Of a stretch of DNA of 64,000 nucleotides, positions 11,701-22,770 are shown one piece after another. The translations under genes were made by a program, and so were the position numbers. Source of the stretch: Petrosia ficiformis. Lineage: Eukaryota; Porifera; Demospongiae; Haplosclerida; Petrosiidae. The stretch lies in contig OX345636.1 in the NCBI GenBank assembly GCA_947044365.1, positions 1,845,501 to 1,909,500 on the forward strand. Reading direction: 5' to 3'. The notes beneath the pieces were generated by a model, which did no database searches, had not been told where the DNA came from, and saw only the letters and a list, made by a program, of their open reading frames with translations. Positions within the stretch are counted from its first letter, which is position 1; each line of letters opens with the position of its first letter.

Positions 11701-14700
11701 ACTCCATGTCGGAAAAGGAGCCAAGTTTGGGGTAGGAAAGTGAACGGTGGCCAAAATATATGCAATAGAGTCGCCAGTGTTGGAAATGGGAAGAATTTTG
11801 AAAACAAGCTCTGTCCTCTAAGGGTTATATATGTTATTTGTATTGCTGTGACTTTTTTTGCATTTGAATTTCTGAAAAACTATTATCGCATAATTATAAT
11901 TAATTACAATTATTGTCTGTAAATGGTCCGACTAAATATTAGTGATCATGGATTTGAACTAGCCTACTAGTTACAAACCATAAATATGCATTGTAGTGCT
12001 TCAATTAATTCATATAGTGATAGTATATAGTTGATGGTATTCAAATATTTACACAATGAGGCCTATTACAGACACTTAGTTGTACATTACAAGAAATAGT
12101 TTATTATTGAATACAAGAAATTACTGACTTTCTAGTGTTTATTTTCAATTAATGTTGAAGTAGACAATGATTGTAATCATGATGACTTCAGTAAAGAGTT
12201 ATCCAAATATCAATATTAGTTAAGAACACAAAAACAGGACTTGCTTTATAATCAACTTCACTATTCCTTCAAATGAATTGAACATGATATGACTACACAA
12301 CTAGACAAATAAGCATAGATATACAATGTATGTGGTTTTTATGTAGTCCAATCATCTCAAGTCATTAATTACACTGGCTATTGTCAGCACTATCATAGTA
12401 TTAACCTATCAAATTATCCTACAACCCTGAAACTACTGTTCAATTAATATATTGGTACCAACAAGCTATCATTTCATTTAAACTACACTGTACTTATAAT
12501 AATATATTATAACTGATTTTTATGTTTTTAGGTCAACCCAATGACACTGAACAATCTAAGACTGCTCCAGTCTCTATTCCTTTGAAAGATATAGGTTAGT
12601 CATTCATACAGGATTGCAATTACAATATGAATATTTACATCATACATCATTGATATTCCTAGTAAATGAATAATTTTCTTGCTTGTTAGTATGGCACGAC
12701 TGGAGGAGGTGGTGGGGAGGGAGATATGAGTACAAAAGTGTTTAAAAATGGTTAAATGGAAATGGAGGGCATTGTCATGTATTTTCTTGATGTGGGTTGA
12801 TTTCAATTGCTTGCGTCTGTAGGCAATGTCTTTTGTGACTATATAATTCCAGTAACAATATCAATTCTCACATTTCCCTATGGATGGGTAATTGCTGAAC
12901 ATAATGTTCTGTACTGTTAGCTAATAATGGAAAGCAATTGCTAAAGTTTAGTAGAATTTATAACTTGTAATAATAGAATATGAACAATATTATAACTATT
13001 AGCATATCCAAAGTACTAATATATCTTTCATCTAGATCGGGAACATCTTATTAAGGCTATGAAAGATGGGTTTGTCCAGTCACATATAACCAAGGCTGTC
13101 ATACAAGGAGCAGCACGTGCTGGTAAAACATCGCTCAAATCCCTCATTTTATCGCTTCCATATAAGGAACTCAGCACTCCCTGTATTGAAGCACCAGATA
13201 TTGCTGTTGGCACTTTGTCCATAGACCGATTTGGTAAATCTGGAAAATTCTGGACTTGTGTGAACAATCAAGACATGGAAGAAAAAATTCTAGCAGAATT
13301 ACAGATGATTGCCTTGAAAGAGGAACCATCTTCAAACATTTCTCTAAAGATTCCATCGTCGGTAGTATCTCCACGTTTAAATGAAGATGATCAAGAAATG
13401 TTACAAAATGATATCCATGTTAGTAGTGAATTCCCAGTGACACCTGGTCAGCCTGAGGATATGGAAAAAGCTGTTACTCTTATACAAGAGCTATATCACA
13501 GGTGTAGTAAAGGTATCAAAGCTGAAGAGTTGAGTCTTCATGAGCGCTGGCTGTATTTTACAGATTGTGGAGGGCAAATTCAATTTCAGAAATTACTTCC
13601 AGCTTTTCTACCATGTGCATCAGCCCTCATGCTAGTGATTAATCTAGCAGAAGATCTCTCTGGGCCAGCTTCAACAGAAATGTGTTTGGAGACTGGACAA
13701 ATCAACGTTAGTGAGCATTCGCCAAAAGTGGAGGAAATGCTGAAGCAGCTCCTGGTAATGGTCAATTCCAGTTCACAGCAACAGAAAGCAATCATCGAAA
13801 ATGATCGCATTCTCTCCAAATATATCAAGCCTCCTGATAGTCTAAGCATTATGGCCATAGCTACTCATCGAGATGAGTATGATGGAAAGTCAGAAAGTAT
13901 CGAAGACAAAGAAGAGAAGCTAACAAATATTTTAAAGTCAGTGGAAGGAAAAATCTGTTACCAAAACAAAGCTCGATTCAAAATCTTGCATGAAGTCGAT
14001 GGAAGAAAGGCAAAGAATGGTATTTTCGATGATCCAGTTGTAGAAGAGATAGCACTTAAGCTTCGAGAGCAAGCATACATTGTCGAAGTACCTCTGAAGT
14101 GGCACTGCTTTCAAACTCTCATCCAAAAAGTAGCTTTGAATCGCTGTGGTGTCCTTAATCTGTCTGTATGCAAGGATTTCGGTCATAAGCTTGGTATGAG
14201 TGATGATGAAGTAGTCAGTGCAATCAAGTTTTTTCATATCCTCAATTCCATGCTGTACTATCCTGATTCTGGTGCTGATGATGTAGTATTTGCCAACCTT
14301 CACTGTCTCATTGATATTATCAATGAGCTAATGGTTACTATTTGTAACACACGCAACGTAAACAAGTACCCCAATTTAGATGTTAAGCTGTTAGCTATGG
14401 AAGGTATTGCCTCAGTTGATTTCATCAAAACAATGGAGACATGTTCTAACATATTGAAAAGTTTCCCTCACTTTGTGGAGAAATTGCTAGCCATTTTTCA
14501 GCATCTCCTTATCGCAGTAAAGGTCGAAAACAATGAAGATCAATTCTTCATTCCTGCACTACTACCAGTATGTGATACTACAGATATCAATCCCTTTCCT
14601 GAATCCACTATTCCACCAATGCTTTTTTACTTCAAAAAAAGTTTACCAATGGGGCTTTTCTGTTCCATAATTGTCCATCTTCTGTCCCGCAAATGAAAAA

Positions 14701-17700
14701 TAATTCGTAATCGAAATGCATTAAACTATTCAAACTTTATGATTATTCAGCCACCCAAGAGGATAGGAAAATTTGCCGTCGTGGAAACACCATATTACAT
14801 CCAGTTACTTAGCGAATTGGCTGACGACATAAATAAAGTGAGGTGTGCCATCCATGAATCCATAGAGGCTGCTCTAAAAGGGAATGTGAAACCTGAGCCA
14901 GGTGTCTTCTGTCCTTGTCCTGATGAACCACGTAAACATATAGCTGTAGTTGTACCGGATCAACCTACTCTGCTTCAATGCTGTGAAACTAATGAGATAG
15001 TGGAAGATGTTGAAGGCCGTCCTCATTTGGCCTGGTATGGAGAGCTTGCTGAAGCAGGTGAGCATTTAATCGCATGCGCATTTCAGTTGGCTGGATTGTT
15101 TCATTTGGTTTCCTTGTATAGCTACTATCCCTACTGATGACTCATCACAGACAACCATAGGAAAATCAGTGGATGACAAACACTTATCAGGTAACAATTC
15201 AGTTTCGTTACTGCTAATATTATCCTTATGTTTAGAATATTGTGGTATTCAATGTTTCAAATTTTAATTACCCGTTCATGCATGTCATAGACACAAATAG
15301 AGATATTTTTTACACATCTATTTTATTCTCAAGCAGATGGTTTTTATTGATTGTCAATTTGTAGAGAAATAATTATTCCCTTCAAAATACTGCAAATCTG
15401 TCGTTTAGTCTGTAAAAATTATAATTTGTCTGTTGTAACCTGTTATTGTATGATATATCAAGTGAGAATAATTGTAATGTGTATTGTGCTCATCAATTTC
15501 TCATGTTAACAATATTGTGGTAATGCATCTTCATAAATAATATTACAATGTTCTGTTATACTAAATTTAATGTAATTGGATGATTTAGCACCGAATTAAT
15601 ATGCAACTTTGTAAACATGCACTAATTAAAGAAGTTTGGAATTTGGTAACCTAAATACAAAAGTGCAAATACAGAATGAAACTTTTATAATAATACAGAA
15701 AAACAGACATGCACAATCTTGACATTTACTTAGTTTAAAGTGGTGAAAAAATGGAGTTACATACCACAGAAAAATGATCTTGTATGAACACTACCATTGA
15801 CTATTGCACTTTCAAACTGTCATCTTGCTGCTTTTGTGCAGTTAATGAAGCACACGTTTGGCAAAAATGAGTTAAAGGTTACTTTTGTAAAAATTGTACA
15901 GGCTAGTTAAAGCATGACATTACTCATGGGAATACTTTACATTCAAGTGCTTTTACATCATTGTTTTTGTTAACCACTCTTCTTTGCTGTAAAATAAGTT
16001 AGACTCTTCAATCATATAAAATACGAGATTTGTAGAGCTGAAAATAATTACATAATATTTCCTCCACCAACTCATATATATGGATATTTAAATTTGGGTT
16101 AACAAGCAAAAATGCCTATTGTGACTCTAAAGGATTAACAACTCTTTTCATTGTAATTGTATTTAGATTTTGAATCATTATAATTATAATCATACTTTGC
16201 TTTTAGATCTCACCGCAATCCTTAAGAAGTCTCCAGACAGTTCAGATGTTATGAATTTTATTAAGTGCCACTCTGCCAGATGGAATGAATTTGGAAGTGA
16301 ATTGGAAGTGCCTTACAATACGCGTGTATCTTTAAAACATGACAAGGCCTTAGATGATAGAGATCGATTGGAAGGAGTGGTGATATTTTGGATTGAGTCA
16401 GAATGTTCACCGGTGACATGGGAGAAGATACTTAAAACATTGGATTCAATGGACTTGAAGAAAACAGCTGGTATCGTTCAGGACAGCTTAAAAAACCAAC
16501 AAATGATCAACAAACCCCAAAGTAAGGCACTCTGTACAACCTTATTCACAAATTTGTTCCTGATAAAAGAACTAATTATTTGTACCTAATCCCATAATTT
16601 TGTTTACATTACTATTAATAGTTCTAAATAACTACATGTGAAAACTGTATGTTCCTATTAATCTAATTGTGATCCTCTTTTTATAATACAAAAACATTTT
16701 ACATAGTGGATCATCCACATCAATTATTTGAAAAATAATTCTTTCTCCCATTAGTGGAATCAGCATCACAAACTCTTGCTCAAGATGAGAAGGACTCGCT
16801 ATCAAAGAAAACGGAAGGTGAATTAATAAATCACATTGCATTACAATTATTGTAATGTTGTTGGTAATAGTCATAAATAAACTCTTTTGGAACATGTATT
16901 ATATTGTGAAACATTATTGTTATGCACATAGGCAGCGGTACAGGAGGGGCTAGGGGGGCTATAGCCCCACCAATATTTCTACTGACTTTTACAATACTGC
17001 AACACATCTTATTTAGTCTTGCAAACAGCAACTTGATTAATTAAAATTTTAGCCGGCGGCGCGCTTCGTGCACCGTCCACTAGATACATAACCCCCCAAT
17101 ACGTTTTTTGTTCCTCCACATATGGTTATGCATAAGATATGTTTCATGTTGTTTACCCCCTCGTCAGGCAAGGTTTTACATATATAGTTACATAAATTAA
17201 AATAATTAATGAGTCACTGATAGCTATTTGTATTATATAAATGTTATCACAACCTTAATGATAGTCTAACTCTGTTTTTAAAACCAAAGTACATTTTCAA
17301 AAAGTGATGGCTATTCATTTTCAGTTTAGTTTGCAGATCATATGCCTTTCAACTCTTCTATCATTACAGTTACTTTAGTTACTATGCTGATATTTATTAA
17401 ATAATTCAACAAACTATAATTATGCCATTCTTGTATTTACAGTATATTATTATTTAATTTCTGTTTCAAAGTTGTTTTAACTGATGTACAACAGCTTCCA
17501 CGCAAACAGATGCTGCTGACAGACTTGTCCATTGATCAGGTACAAACAGAACTAAATACTTCTTACCACAATAATTAGTACCTTTCCAATTTAGGTAATC
17601 CAGTTGCTTGACAAAATTGGTCTCAGTGATTATAAAGACAAATTTATTAAAGAAGGTATCTCTGAGTTTAATGAAAAAATCCTCGAGACTGAGCTCAATA

Positions 17701-17786
17701 TTACATCTGGAATCCATCGAATTAAGCTGATGAGAATAATCGAAGGACGACAATCTATTGATGAACTGTTTGACAGTAACCAATAG
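8675..17786 (+). CDS. Gene A: ankyrin - Roc-COR GTPase - Death - SAM signalling protein (3' part, ten exons)
   Basis: The exons I can join by splice site and phase are 8,675-8,773; 9,382-9,456; 10,068-10,125; 12,532-12,594; 13,036-15,057; 15,122-15,190; 16,207-16,521; 16,755-16,817; 17,472-17,539 and 17,595-17,786 (stop TAG). All introns are GT/AG and all phases agree: 0,0,1,1,1,1,1,1,0. Domain order is ankyrin repeats, linker, Roc-like GTPase with COR, linker, Death domain, linker, SAM domain. ROCO proteins are GTPase switches that often carry recruiting domains; Death and SAM domains mediate assembly of signalling complexes. The role in cell-death or immune signalling is inferred. The earlier exons (N-terminus) lie left of the window; gene B shows what they probably look like. 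One in-frame TGA at 14,694-14,696 would end the protein inside COR, so this copy may be a pseudogene, a null allele or a sequencing error. Confidence 0.8.
9382..9456 (+). CDS. Gene A terminal ankyrin-repeat exon
   Basis: A 75-nt, 25-codon exon, phase 0, between 'ttttacag' and 'gtatgt'. It encodes IGYTPIDRANRANKPNC and then HILQTAM, a shortened capping ankyrin repeat. Gene B has the same exon at 62,480-62,554. Confidence 0.85.
10068..10125 (+). CDS. Gene A linker exon 1
   Basis: A 58-nt exon after 'tttttttag' and before 'gtataa'; it changes phase from 0 to 1. It encodes a polar Ser/Gln/Glu-rich linker (SGQEDTKVQPPESITSEVQ). Its paralogue at 63,151-63,208 has the same length and the same splice sites, which supports both calls. 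Confidence 0.75.
10474..10838. mobile_element. MITE, TCCCTATGATTGCTTT family, copy 1
   Basis: Inverted ends: 'atcctatgattgcttt' at about 10,476 and 'aaagcaatcatagggat' at about 10,821-10,838. Close copies lie at 38,399-38,760 (same orientation) and 56,333-56,703 (opposite orientation). The interior shares 'ctggacacca' and 'cctgaaatatattc'. No ORF of note, so it is a non-autonomous element. Confidence 0.7.
11230..11824. mobile_element. piggyBac-type MITE, copy 1
   Basis: The 595-bp element begins CCCTTAGAAGACTGATG after TTAA (11,226-11,229) and ends GTCCTCTAAGGG before TTAT. Ends are inverted (CCCTTAGA / TCTAAGGG). A homologous element at 60,472-60,984 has TTAA on both sides. CCC-ends with TTAA target duplication are the signature of piggyBac elements. 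The ORFs read across it on both strands (11,174-11,922) are not genes. Confidence 0.75.
12532..12594 (+). CDS. Gene A linker exon 2
   Basis: A 63-nt exon, phase 1 on both sides, between 'gtttttag' and 'gttagt'. It encodes GQPNDTEQSKTAPVSIPLKD, another polar linker that leads into the GTPase exon. No domain is recognised. Confidence 0.65.
13036..15057 (+). pseudogene. Gene A Roc-COR GTPase exon, interrupted by one in-frame TGA
   Basis: This 2,022-nt exon opens after 'catctag' and ends at 'gaagcag|gtgagc'. The GTPase (Roc-like) part has a P-loop GAARAGKTS at 13,107-13,133, a switch-II-like DCGGQ at 13,563-13,577, and THRD at 13,863-13,874 in the place of the G4 (N/T)KxD motif. An unusually long insert (Glu/Ser-rich, about 13,270-13,500) separates the P-loop from switch II. 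From about 14,085 (EVPLKWHCF) the COR-like region follows, with LSVCKDFGHKLGMSDDEVV, then LNSMLYYPD and FANLHCLID. TGA at 14,694-14,696 interrupts it just after HLLSRK. The same frame then stays open to the splice donor and still looks like COR (RIGKFAVVETPYYIQLLSEL). A Trp codon (TGG) in the ancestor is my inference. Everything else in the exon is intact, so the lesion is recent, allelic, or a base-call error. Confidence 0.8.
15122..15190 (+). CDS. Gene A linker exon 3
   Basis: A 69-nt exon, phase 1 to 1, between 'ccttgtatag' and 'gtaaca'. It encodes a Thr/Ser/Asp-rich linker (ATIPTDDSSQTTIGKSVDDK). The acceptor choice is the only one nearby that keeps the frame open. Confidence 0.65.
15770..16100. 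repeat. Intronic repeat, diverged relative of the interior of the 33,927-34,600 MITE
   Basis: Shared stretches with 34,090-34,450 include 'cttgctgcttt.tgcag' (15,824 and 34,128), the '..actcttct' / 'gttagaatcttcagtctcat' tract, and 'aaaatacgaga.tt' (16,018 and 34,388). The ends are not preserved here, so this is probably an older copy of the same family. Confidence 0.45.
16207..16521 (+). CDS. Gene A Death-domain exon
   Basis: A 315-nt exon after 'tgcttttag', ending 'ccccaaa|gtaagg', phase 1 to 1. The protein shows the Death-fold pattern: a first helix (LTAILKK), the conserved Trp in ARWNEFGSEL, DRDRLEGVVIFWIES, and the Trp in TWEKILKTLDSM followed by a last helix with TAGIVQDSL. Death domains bind other Death domains to build oligomeric signalling platforms. 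Pairing with Roc-COR and ankyrin repeats in one protein points to an intracellular sensor or adaptor. The ORF continues past the donor to 16,589, but the canonical GTAAGG donor and the matching phase of the next exon favour splicing. Confidence 0.8.
16755..16817 (+). CDS. Gene A linker exon 4
   Basis: A 63-nt exon, phase 1 to 1, between 'cccattag' and 'gtgaat'. It encodes MESASQTLAQDEKDSLSKKT, a polar linker between the Death and SAM domains. Supported by phase only. Confidence 0.55.
16920..17110. repeat. GC-rich repeat patch in a gene A intron
   Basis: A locally GC-rich block in AT-rich DNA. It contains 'ggggctaggggggctatag' next to its inverted partner 'ccccacc', and later 'ccggcggcgcgcttcgtgc'. 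It looks like a fragment of a mobile element, but no ends or coding sequence can be defined. Confidence 0.35.
17472..17539 (+). CDS. Gene A SAM-domain exon, first part
   Basis: A 68-nt exon, phase 1 to 0, between 'tttcaaag' and 'gtacaa'. It encodes LTDVQQLPRKQMLLTDLSID. The last residues (LTDLSIDQ) are the first helix of a SAM domain that continues in the next exon. Confidence 0.7.
17595..17786 (+). CDS. Gene A last exon, SAM domain and stop
   Basis: The exon starts after 'caatttag' in phase 0 and ends with TAG. It encodes VIQLLDKIGLSDYKDKF, the central EGISEFNEKIL, and the closing helix with SGIHRIKLMRIIEG. This is the SAM pattern (IGL..Y...F....I....L..L......G.R.K....I). SAM domains self-associate or bind other SAM domains. 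A candidate AATAAA poly(A) signal follows at 17,981. Confidence 0.8.
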   Translation, partial: VIQLLDKIGLSDYKDKFIKEGISEFNEKILETELNITSGIHRIKLMRIIEGRQSIDELFDSNQ

Positions 17787-17980
17787 AAATTACATAACAA
17801 TAGTTGTGTAAACAAACAAATAATTGTACTTTTTCCTTTTCTAGTTGACTGTTCATATAATTACACATTCAATATTTTATAATGTATACAACCTTTTAGT
17901 TCATTTGGTTTAATTATTGTAAATTATAACTTTGTTGTTTAATTAATCAAAAGACATTTGTCAGACCGATATGCATGATC

Positions 17981-17986
17981 AATAAA
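17981..17986 (+). terminator. Candidate poly(A) signal of gene A
   Basis: AATAAA lies 195 bp downstream of the gene A stop codon, ahead of the retroelement pseudogene. It is the hexamer itself that supports the call; no downstream GU-rich element was assessed. Confidence 0.4.
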
Positions 17987-18199
17987 TATGAACTGGATGA
18001 ACAGTATCCTAACAAGTGGGATCAAAGCTCTCTTTGTAGTCACTCCACCAACAGTTATTGACATGTGTTTCATTAGATACCTTTTGGAAAGACCACACAC
18101 TCTTTGGTTTACACTGAAAAGGTGTATGATGACTATGTGTGTTAATCACTGCTGAGTGCTAGTGTCTCTACATTCATTATTATTACTGGAAATTTTAGT

Positions 18200-20609
18200 G
18201 TACTTATGGATTAAAGTCAGCCTTAAATTTGCTATCCCACGGATCAAGGGGGAAAGTTTTGTCTCTGGATCAGCAAGTCAATCCACAGTCACCCTCTTCT
18301 GGTCTCGTACGGGAGGTCCTTTTGAAGAAACATCCTAATCCAGGGGTAGTTGATCCAGATACAGTCCTGCTAAAGGCAGAGTTATCACTTAATCATGATC
18401 CACACCCAGTCGTCTTTGATTGTATTAATGGAGATCTAATTCGAAGTATGGCTTTGAGATGTCAAGGTGCTGCTGGTCCCTCTGGTGTTAATGCTGCGGG
18501 ATGGAAACGTTTATGTTCCTCGTTTAAGAAAGCCTCTTCTGAACTTTGTCACTCTCTTGCCCTTGTGGCTCGCCAACTTTGTTCATCATATGTTGATCCG
18601 AATGGTCTCTCTGCATTCGTAGCCTGTAGGATGATAGCTTTGGATAAGAACCCAGGTGTGAGACCCATAGGTATTGGTGAGACATGTCGACGTATAATTT
18701 CTAAAGCTATTCTTGCAGTGGTTGGTCAAGATGTAATTGATGCCATGGGACCTCTTCAGTTATGTGCAGGTCAAGAGAGTGGATGTGAGGTAGCAATTCA
18801 CTGTTTACGTCAGATGTACTCTGAATCAACCACTGAAGCACTATTGCTTGTGGATGCAGAGAATGCCTTCAATTCACTTAATAGGGAGACAGCCCTACGT
18901 AATGTTTTACATCTCTGCCCTTCTCTAGGTAGAATATTAGTAAACACTTATCGTGAGAAGGTTAGCATGTTCATTGCTGGTGAAGCTATTCATTCTTTAG
19001 AGGGAACCACCCAGGGGGATCCTTTGGCGATGGCCATGTACTCCTTGGGTGTTACCCCTCTTATCACACATACGTCTCAAGTCAACTCTACAAGGCAGGT
19101 TTGGTATGCCGATGACTCCACAGCTTGTGGTTCTATCAAAGATATTCGTGACTGGTGGACTGTATTAGTAGATACTGGTCCTCAGTATGGGTATTACTCA
19201 AACTCAGCGAAAACATGGCTTTTAGTTAAGGAGGATCAACGCAATCTGGCTGTGGATTTGTTTCATGACACCAATGTTTCCATCACTTCAGAGGACAGAA
19301 CCATTCTAGGCTCTCCTATTGGCACAGACTGTTATATCACTGATTGGGTTACTAATAAAGTCCAGGCCAGGACTCTCAACCTCAAGCAGCTTGTTCTGCT
19401 CTCACACATGGTGTGATAAATCGCTGGACCTACCTCTCTCGGACATGCCCGGATATAGGTCCTCTCTTTGAACCCCTCGAAAATGTACTTCGTTATAGAT
19501 TAATACCATCTCTTACATCTCAAGAAACACCAAACGACATTATGAGAGAGCTTTTTGCTCTTCCATGTAGACTCGGTGGTTTAGGTATTTCTAATCTCTT
19601 ATTTTTGGCATCTACTCAATATTCTAATTCATTGGCTCTCTCAGAACCTTTTATGCCCTTAGTTTTGTCTCAGAGTGATCAGATCCCTTCTCATGTTTTG
19701 GAGCAACAAACTAAAATTAAGTCCTCTATTCACTCACATAATCGTCGAATTTCGAAGGATAACTCTCTCACCGTGCGGGAGAAGCTGTCACCATCTCTAC
19801 AGAGACTCTTTGATATTGCAAATGAAAAAGGGGTTTCCTCCTGGTTGACTGTTATACCAATCAAGGCCCACGGTTTTGACCTTCATAAAGGTGATTTTAG
19901 GGACAGTCTTTGTTTGCGTTATGGATGGAACCCTCCATCTTTACCATCAACCTGTTCCTGTGGAACTTCATTTTCCATTGATCATGCATTGAATTGTCCG
20001 TTTGGAGGTTTCCCTTCTATTAGACACAATGGCATCCGTGACTTTACAGCAAGACTCATGAGAGAAGTGTTTGGGAATGTAGTTACTGAGCCAATCCTCC
20101 AAACACTGTCTGGAGAGACGTTACTTCCTAGGTCAGCCATTCGTTCAGATGACGCCAGACTAGATATTAATTAAGACTGATGGTTTTTGGGGCTGTGGTC
20201 GGCAAAGTGCCTTTTTTGACGTAAGGATTTTCAATCCAACAGCACATTCCTGCCGGAACAGACCCTTAACTGCCTGTACAGGCGTCATGAGCTTGAGAAA
20301 CGACGACTCTACGAGGACAGAGTTTTACAGGTAGAGCATGGAAGTTTCACTCCTCTAGTATTTTCCACTGCCGGTGGTATGGGCCCCTCTGCCACAGTCG
20401 TATACAAACATCTAGCAGCTTTATTGGCCATTAAAAGAGACGAACATTATAGTAAGATCTTGTCTTGGATTCGTTGTAAGATCAGTTTTGCCCTGAATCA
20501 TTCAGCAATCATGTGTCTTCGTGGATCTCGTTCACGATCCACTTCCTCTCAATTAGACTTTTCTAACTTTGACCTTGCTCTCATAGAGGGTAGGGTATCT
20601 ACATATTAA
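18200..20609 (+). pseudogene. Decayed retroelement reverse transcriptase with restriction-like endonuclease C-terminus
   Basis: Frame one (about 18,229-19,416) carries the RT: the fingers/palm stretch VRPIGIGETCRRIISKA, the first catalytic Asp in LLVDAENAFNSLNR, the TTQGDPLAMAMY motif, and YADD at 19,105-19,116. A one-base frame change near 19,380 moves the reading frame to 19,413-20,174. That part has a C-C-H-C cluster (19,953-19,997), followed by the beginning of a PD-(D/E)XK-like nuclease. A second break just after 20,168 (LDI) moves it again, and FFDVRIFNP is readable at about 20,206-20,232. The last piece runs to 20,609. RT, then CCHC, then a restriction-like nuclease is the order of R2-type non-LTR elements. 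The exact clade is not certain. The 5' part and element ends are not recognised. Confidence 0.8.
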
Positions 20610-21617
20610 ATGATATTCCTTTCCTTTGTGTACTTAAAAAAATTTATTTTTTATTTCTTCTTTATTATTATGATATTATATAAAAAAATTAAAAAATTAT
20701 TAAAAAAAACTTATGGATTAAAGACTGGGTTCATTTTCCATCCCATATGCGTACATTATGTTTGTTGTCTTTAAAGTGTTTCAATAGGTATTACAATAAC
20801 TACTCCTTCAATAACATCACAATTTTGGCTTAAATTTCAATATATGAAGTTGTGAAGCTATAGACCAGATTGGTATTACATCACATTTGATATAAGTGAT
20901 TTCAATTATATAATATAATGAAGAGTATAGATAAATACTTGCCATATTAAAATTATTTTATTTGGAAAGTAATTAATAACTTCAAACTGGCAGCACTTTA
21001 ATTCTAAATATCTCCACTAATTTGTTTAATAGCGTCATTTTTGTTGTGGAGTTCATCTCAATGATCTTGGCTAAAAGTAACCTTGGACTACTCTCAGTTG
21101 AATCATTGGCCAGCATGGCAACACTTTCTTGGAACGACGATAGCTTGTTGGTTCATCTCAGTCCTCATCACTGTCATCTACTGAGCTTTTGAAATATTTC
21201 GTTGGTGATGTTACATCTATGGCTGGTCATGGGCGACGTAGTGCTTGCTGGACTTGATTTGATGCCAAGTGGGGACAAATTGCTTCACTTTTTCATTGAC
21301 GGTTTTCTTATCATAAATATCCTGCTGGTATCATCTAGAATGTCTCGTTGCCATGGCAATACTTTCCATTACTGCTTCTGACGATTTCTTGCCGGCCAGC
21401 CAACGTGACAACGATCACCTCAATGCATGTATTGATACTCCACCAACTCCAGTGTACTTGAAGAATATTGATTGAATGTATTTAGTTCATTTCTTGGAAT
21501 TATAGCATCCACAATCATCATCTTAGAGATAGAGAGAGAGAGAAACAAGGGGAGTGTCTCTCACGACAAATCAGACAAATAATTGACAGACACACATGTA
21601 CTTGTATATACGTGTTT
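20610..21617. other. Intergenic DNA after the RT relic
   Basis: It starts with an A/T-rich tract (20,635-20,710) that may be the 3' end of the retroelement. From 21,020 to 21,480 base composition rises and short open stretches appear on the minus strand (for example TSPTKYFKSSVDDSDED near 21,160), which may be the decayed 3' part of the minus-strand gene at 21.6-22.8 kb. No clear exon can be supported. Confidence 0.4.
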
Positions 21618-22770
21618 TTACCAGAAAAAGAATGGTTGATTTTGAACTGTTTTGCGATAATGTAGGAGGTAGTCTGACAGGATGTTCATGAAGTAGCTGT
21701 CATCAGGACAAGCGATCATTTGTAGTCCGGTTGAATGTCCTGTCTTATGATCGGTAATGTACATTATGGCCTTCCCCTCGTAGAATGAAAAAATGCATAA
21801 TAATTTTAGATGATTTGCTTTCTTAAGATCACGTTATTTCCCTCTTGTAAATCTTGAAGTGCAAGTCTCTGTATTCCTTTCCATGTCCCAGAGGAATCGC
21901 TGTGTACAGTAACTCGGCAAAGTTTGATCCTCTCCCAATAAGTGGATGAGAGGTCGTAGGAATTATCTCTGTTGAGCTCTGCCTCTTTTTGGAAGTCACT
22001 GATGTACCTGTGGAGAATTTGTAACTGTGTTGTTTTTGCTTCTTTGTCGAAATATTTTACTGCCTGTACGAGTGCCTGACTGTAACAACACAGTGTTCCC
22101 AGGTTGGAGTTTTTTCCTCTCTCACGAATAGCAGGAATTTGTCTAGCATGGCTTTGTCCAGAATGAGGCCAAGTTGTAAAATTTGCCATGTTCTTCTGCA
22201 GTATTAAAAAAAAAATTGTGGAAAGGAATACAGAAAGAAGGATATTAATCTAGGTTATACAAAAGTCTTCTACATATGTAACAATTCAAATCACACAGAG
22301 TAACTATTCTTTGGTTTTGTTTAACGCTATAGCCCTCAGAGCCTTTCCTTTTCTTTCACGATGAAAGGAGCTACGTAGAAAATTTCCAGTTCATCAATCT
22401 CTTTTATGAGCTCCTCGTGCACTGGAGGAGTACCCTTATGGCCTCTCGTGCTGTCTTGTGAAGATGCTTGTTTTATCAGAAAACCCAGGCACCACTTCTT
22501 CATCATTAAACTCTGATCACAATGTGTGGTGCAAGTGGATGTTTTTGGATGCAAGTGTTGTGACAGCCCCCGAGTGAGAATTCATTTCAACTGCAAAGCT
22601 TTGGTCTTCCTGGAGGATTACTGGAAATACCAAGTTATCACTAATACAAAGTTTACGTTTATTTTCCAATCCACCAATCTTAATTGTGAGATATAAATAT
22701 GATGACAACTCAACATGATCATTACAGGTGGTTTTCACATACACTGATTTCATGTGACTGATAAGCACCT
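21618..22770 (-). pseudogene. Unassigned minus-strand coding region, probably broken
   Basis: Three coding-like pieces follow each other on the minus strand: about 22,770-22,520 (YVKTTCNDHVELSSYLYLTI, then GLENKRKLCISDNLVFPVIL); 22,202-21,806, which opens after an AG acceptor (tactgcag) and holds an amphipathic helix stretch VQAVKYFDKEAKTTQLQIL; and 21,777-21,618 (KAIMYITDHKTGHSTGLQM ... MNILSDYLLHYRKTVQN). Composition and codon-like pattern differ from the AT-rich surroundings. Between the pieces the frame changes without clear GT/AG sites, so either introns are misplaced or the gene is decayed. I do not recognise the family and assign no function. Confidence 0.4.

Noticed and set aside
11174..11922. 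Several overlapping ORFs on both strands
   Set aside because: All lie across the piggyBac-type MITE (11,230-11,824), which is repeated at 60,472-60,984 without the frames being kept.
13028..14303. Minus-strand ORFs opposite the Roc-COR exon
   Set aside because: They are shadows of the plus-strand coding exon, which has motif and splice support.
16522..16589. Reading through the donor to extend the Death-domain exon to a stop at 16,589
   Set aside because: The GTAAGG donor and the in-phase downstream linker and SAM exons make splicing more likely; the extra residues show no domain.
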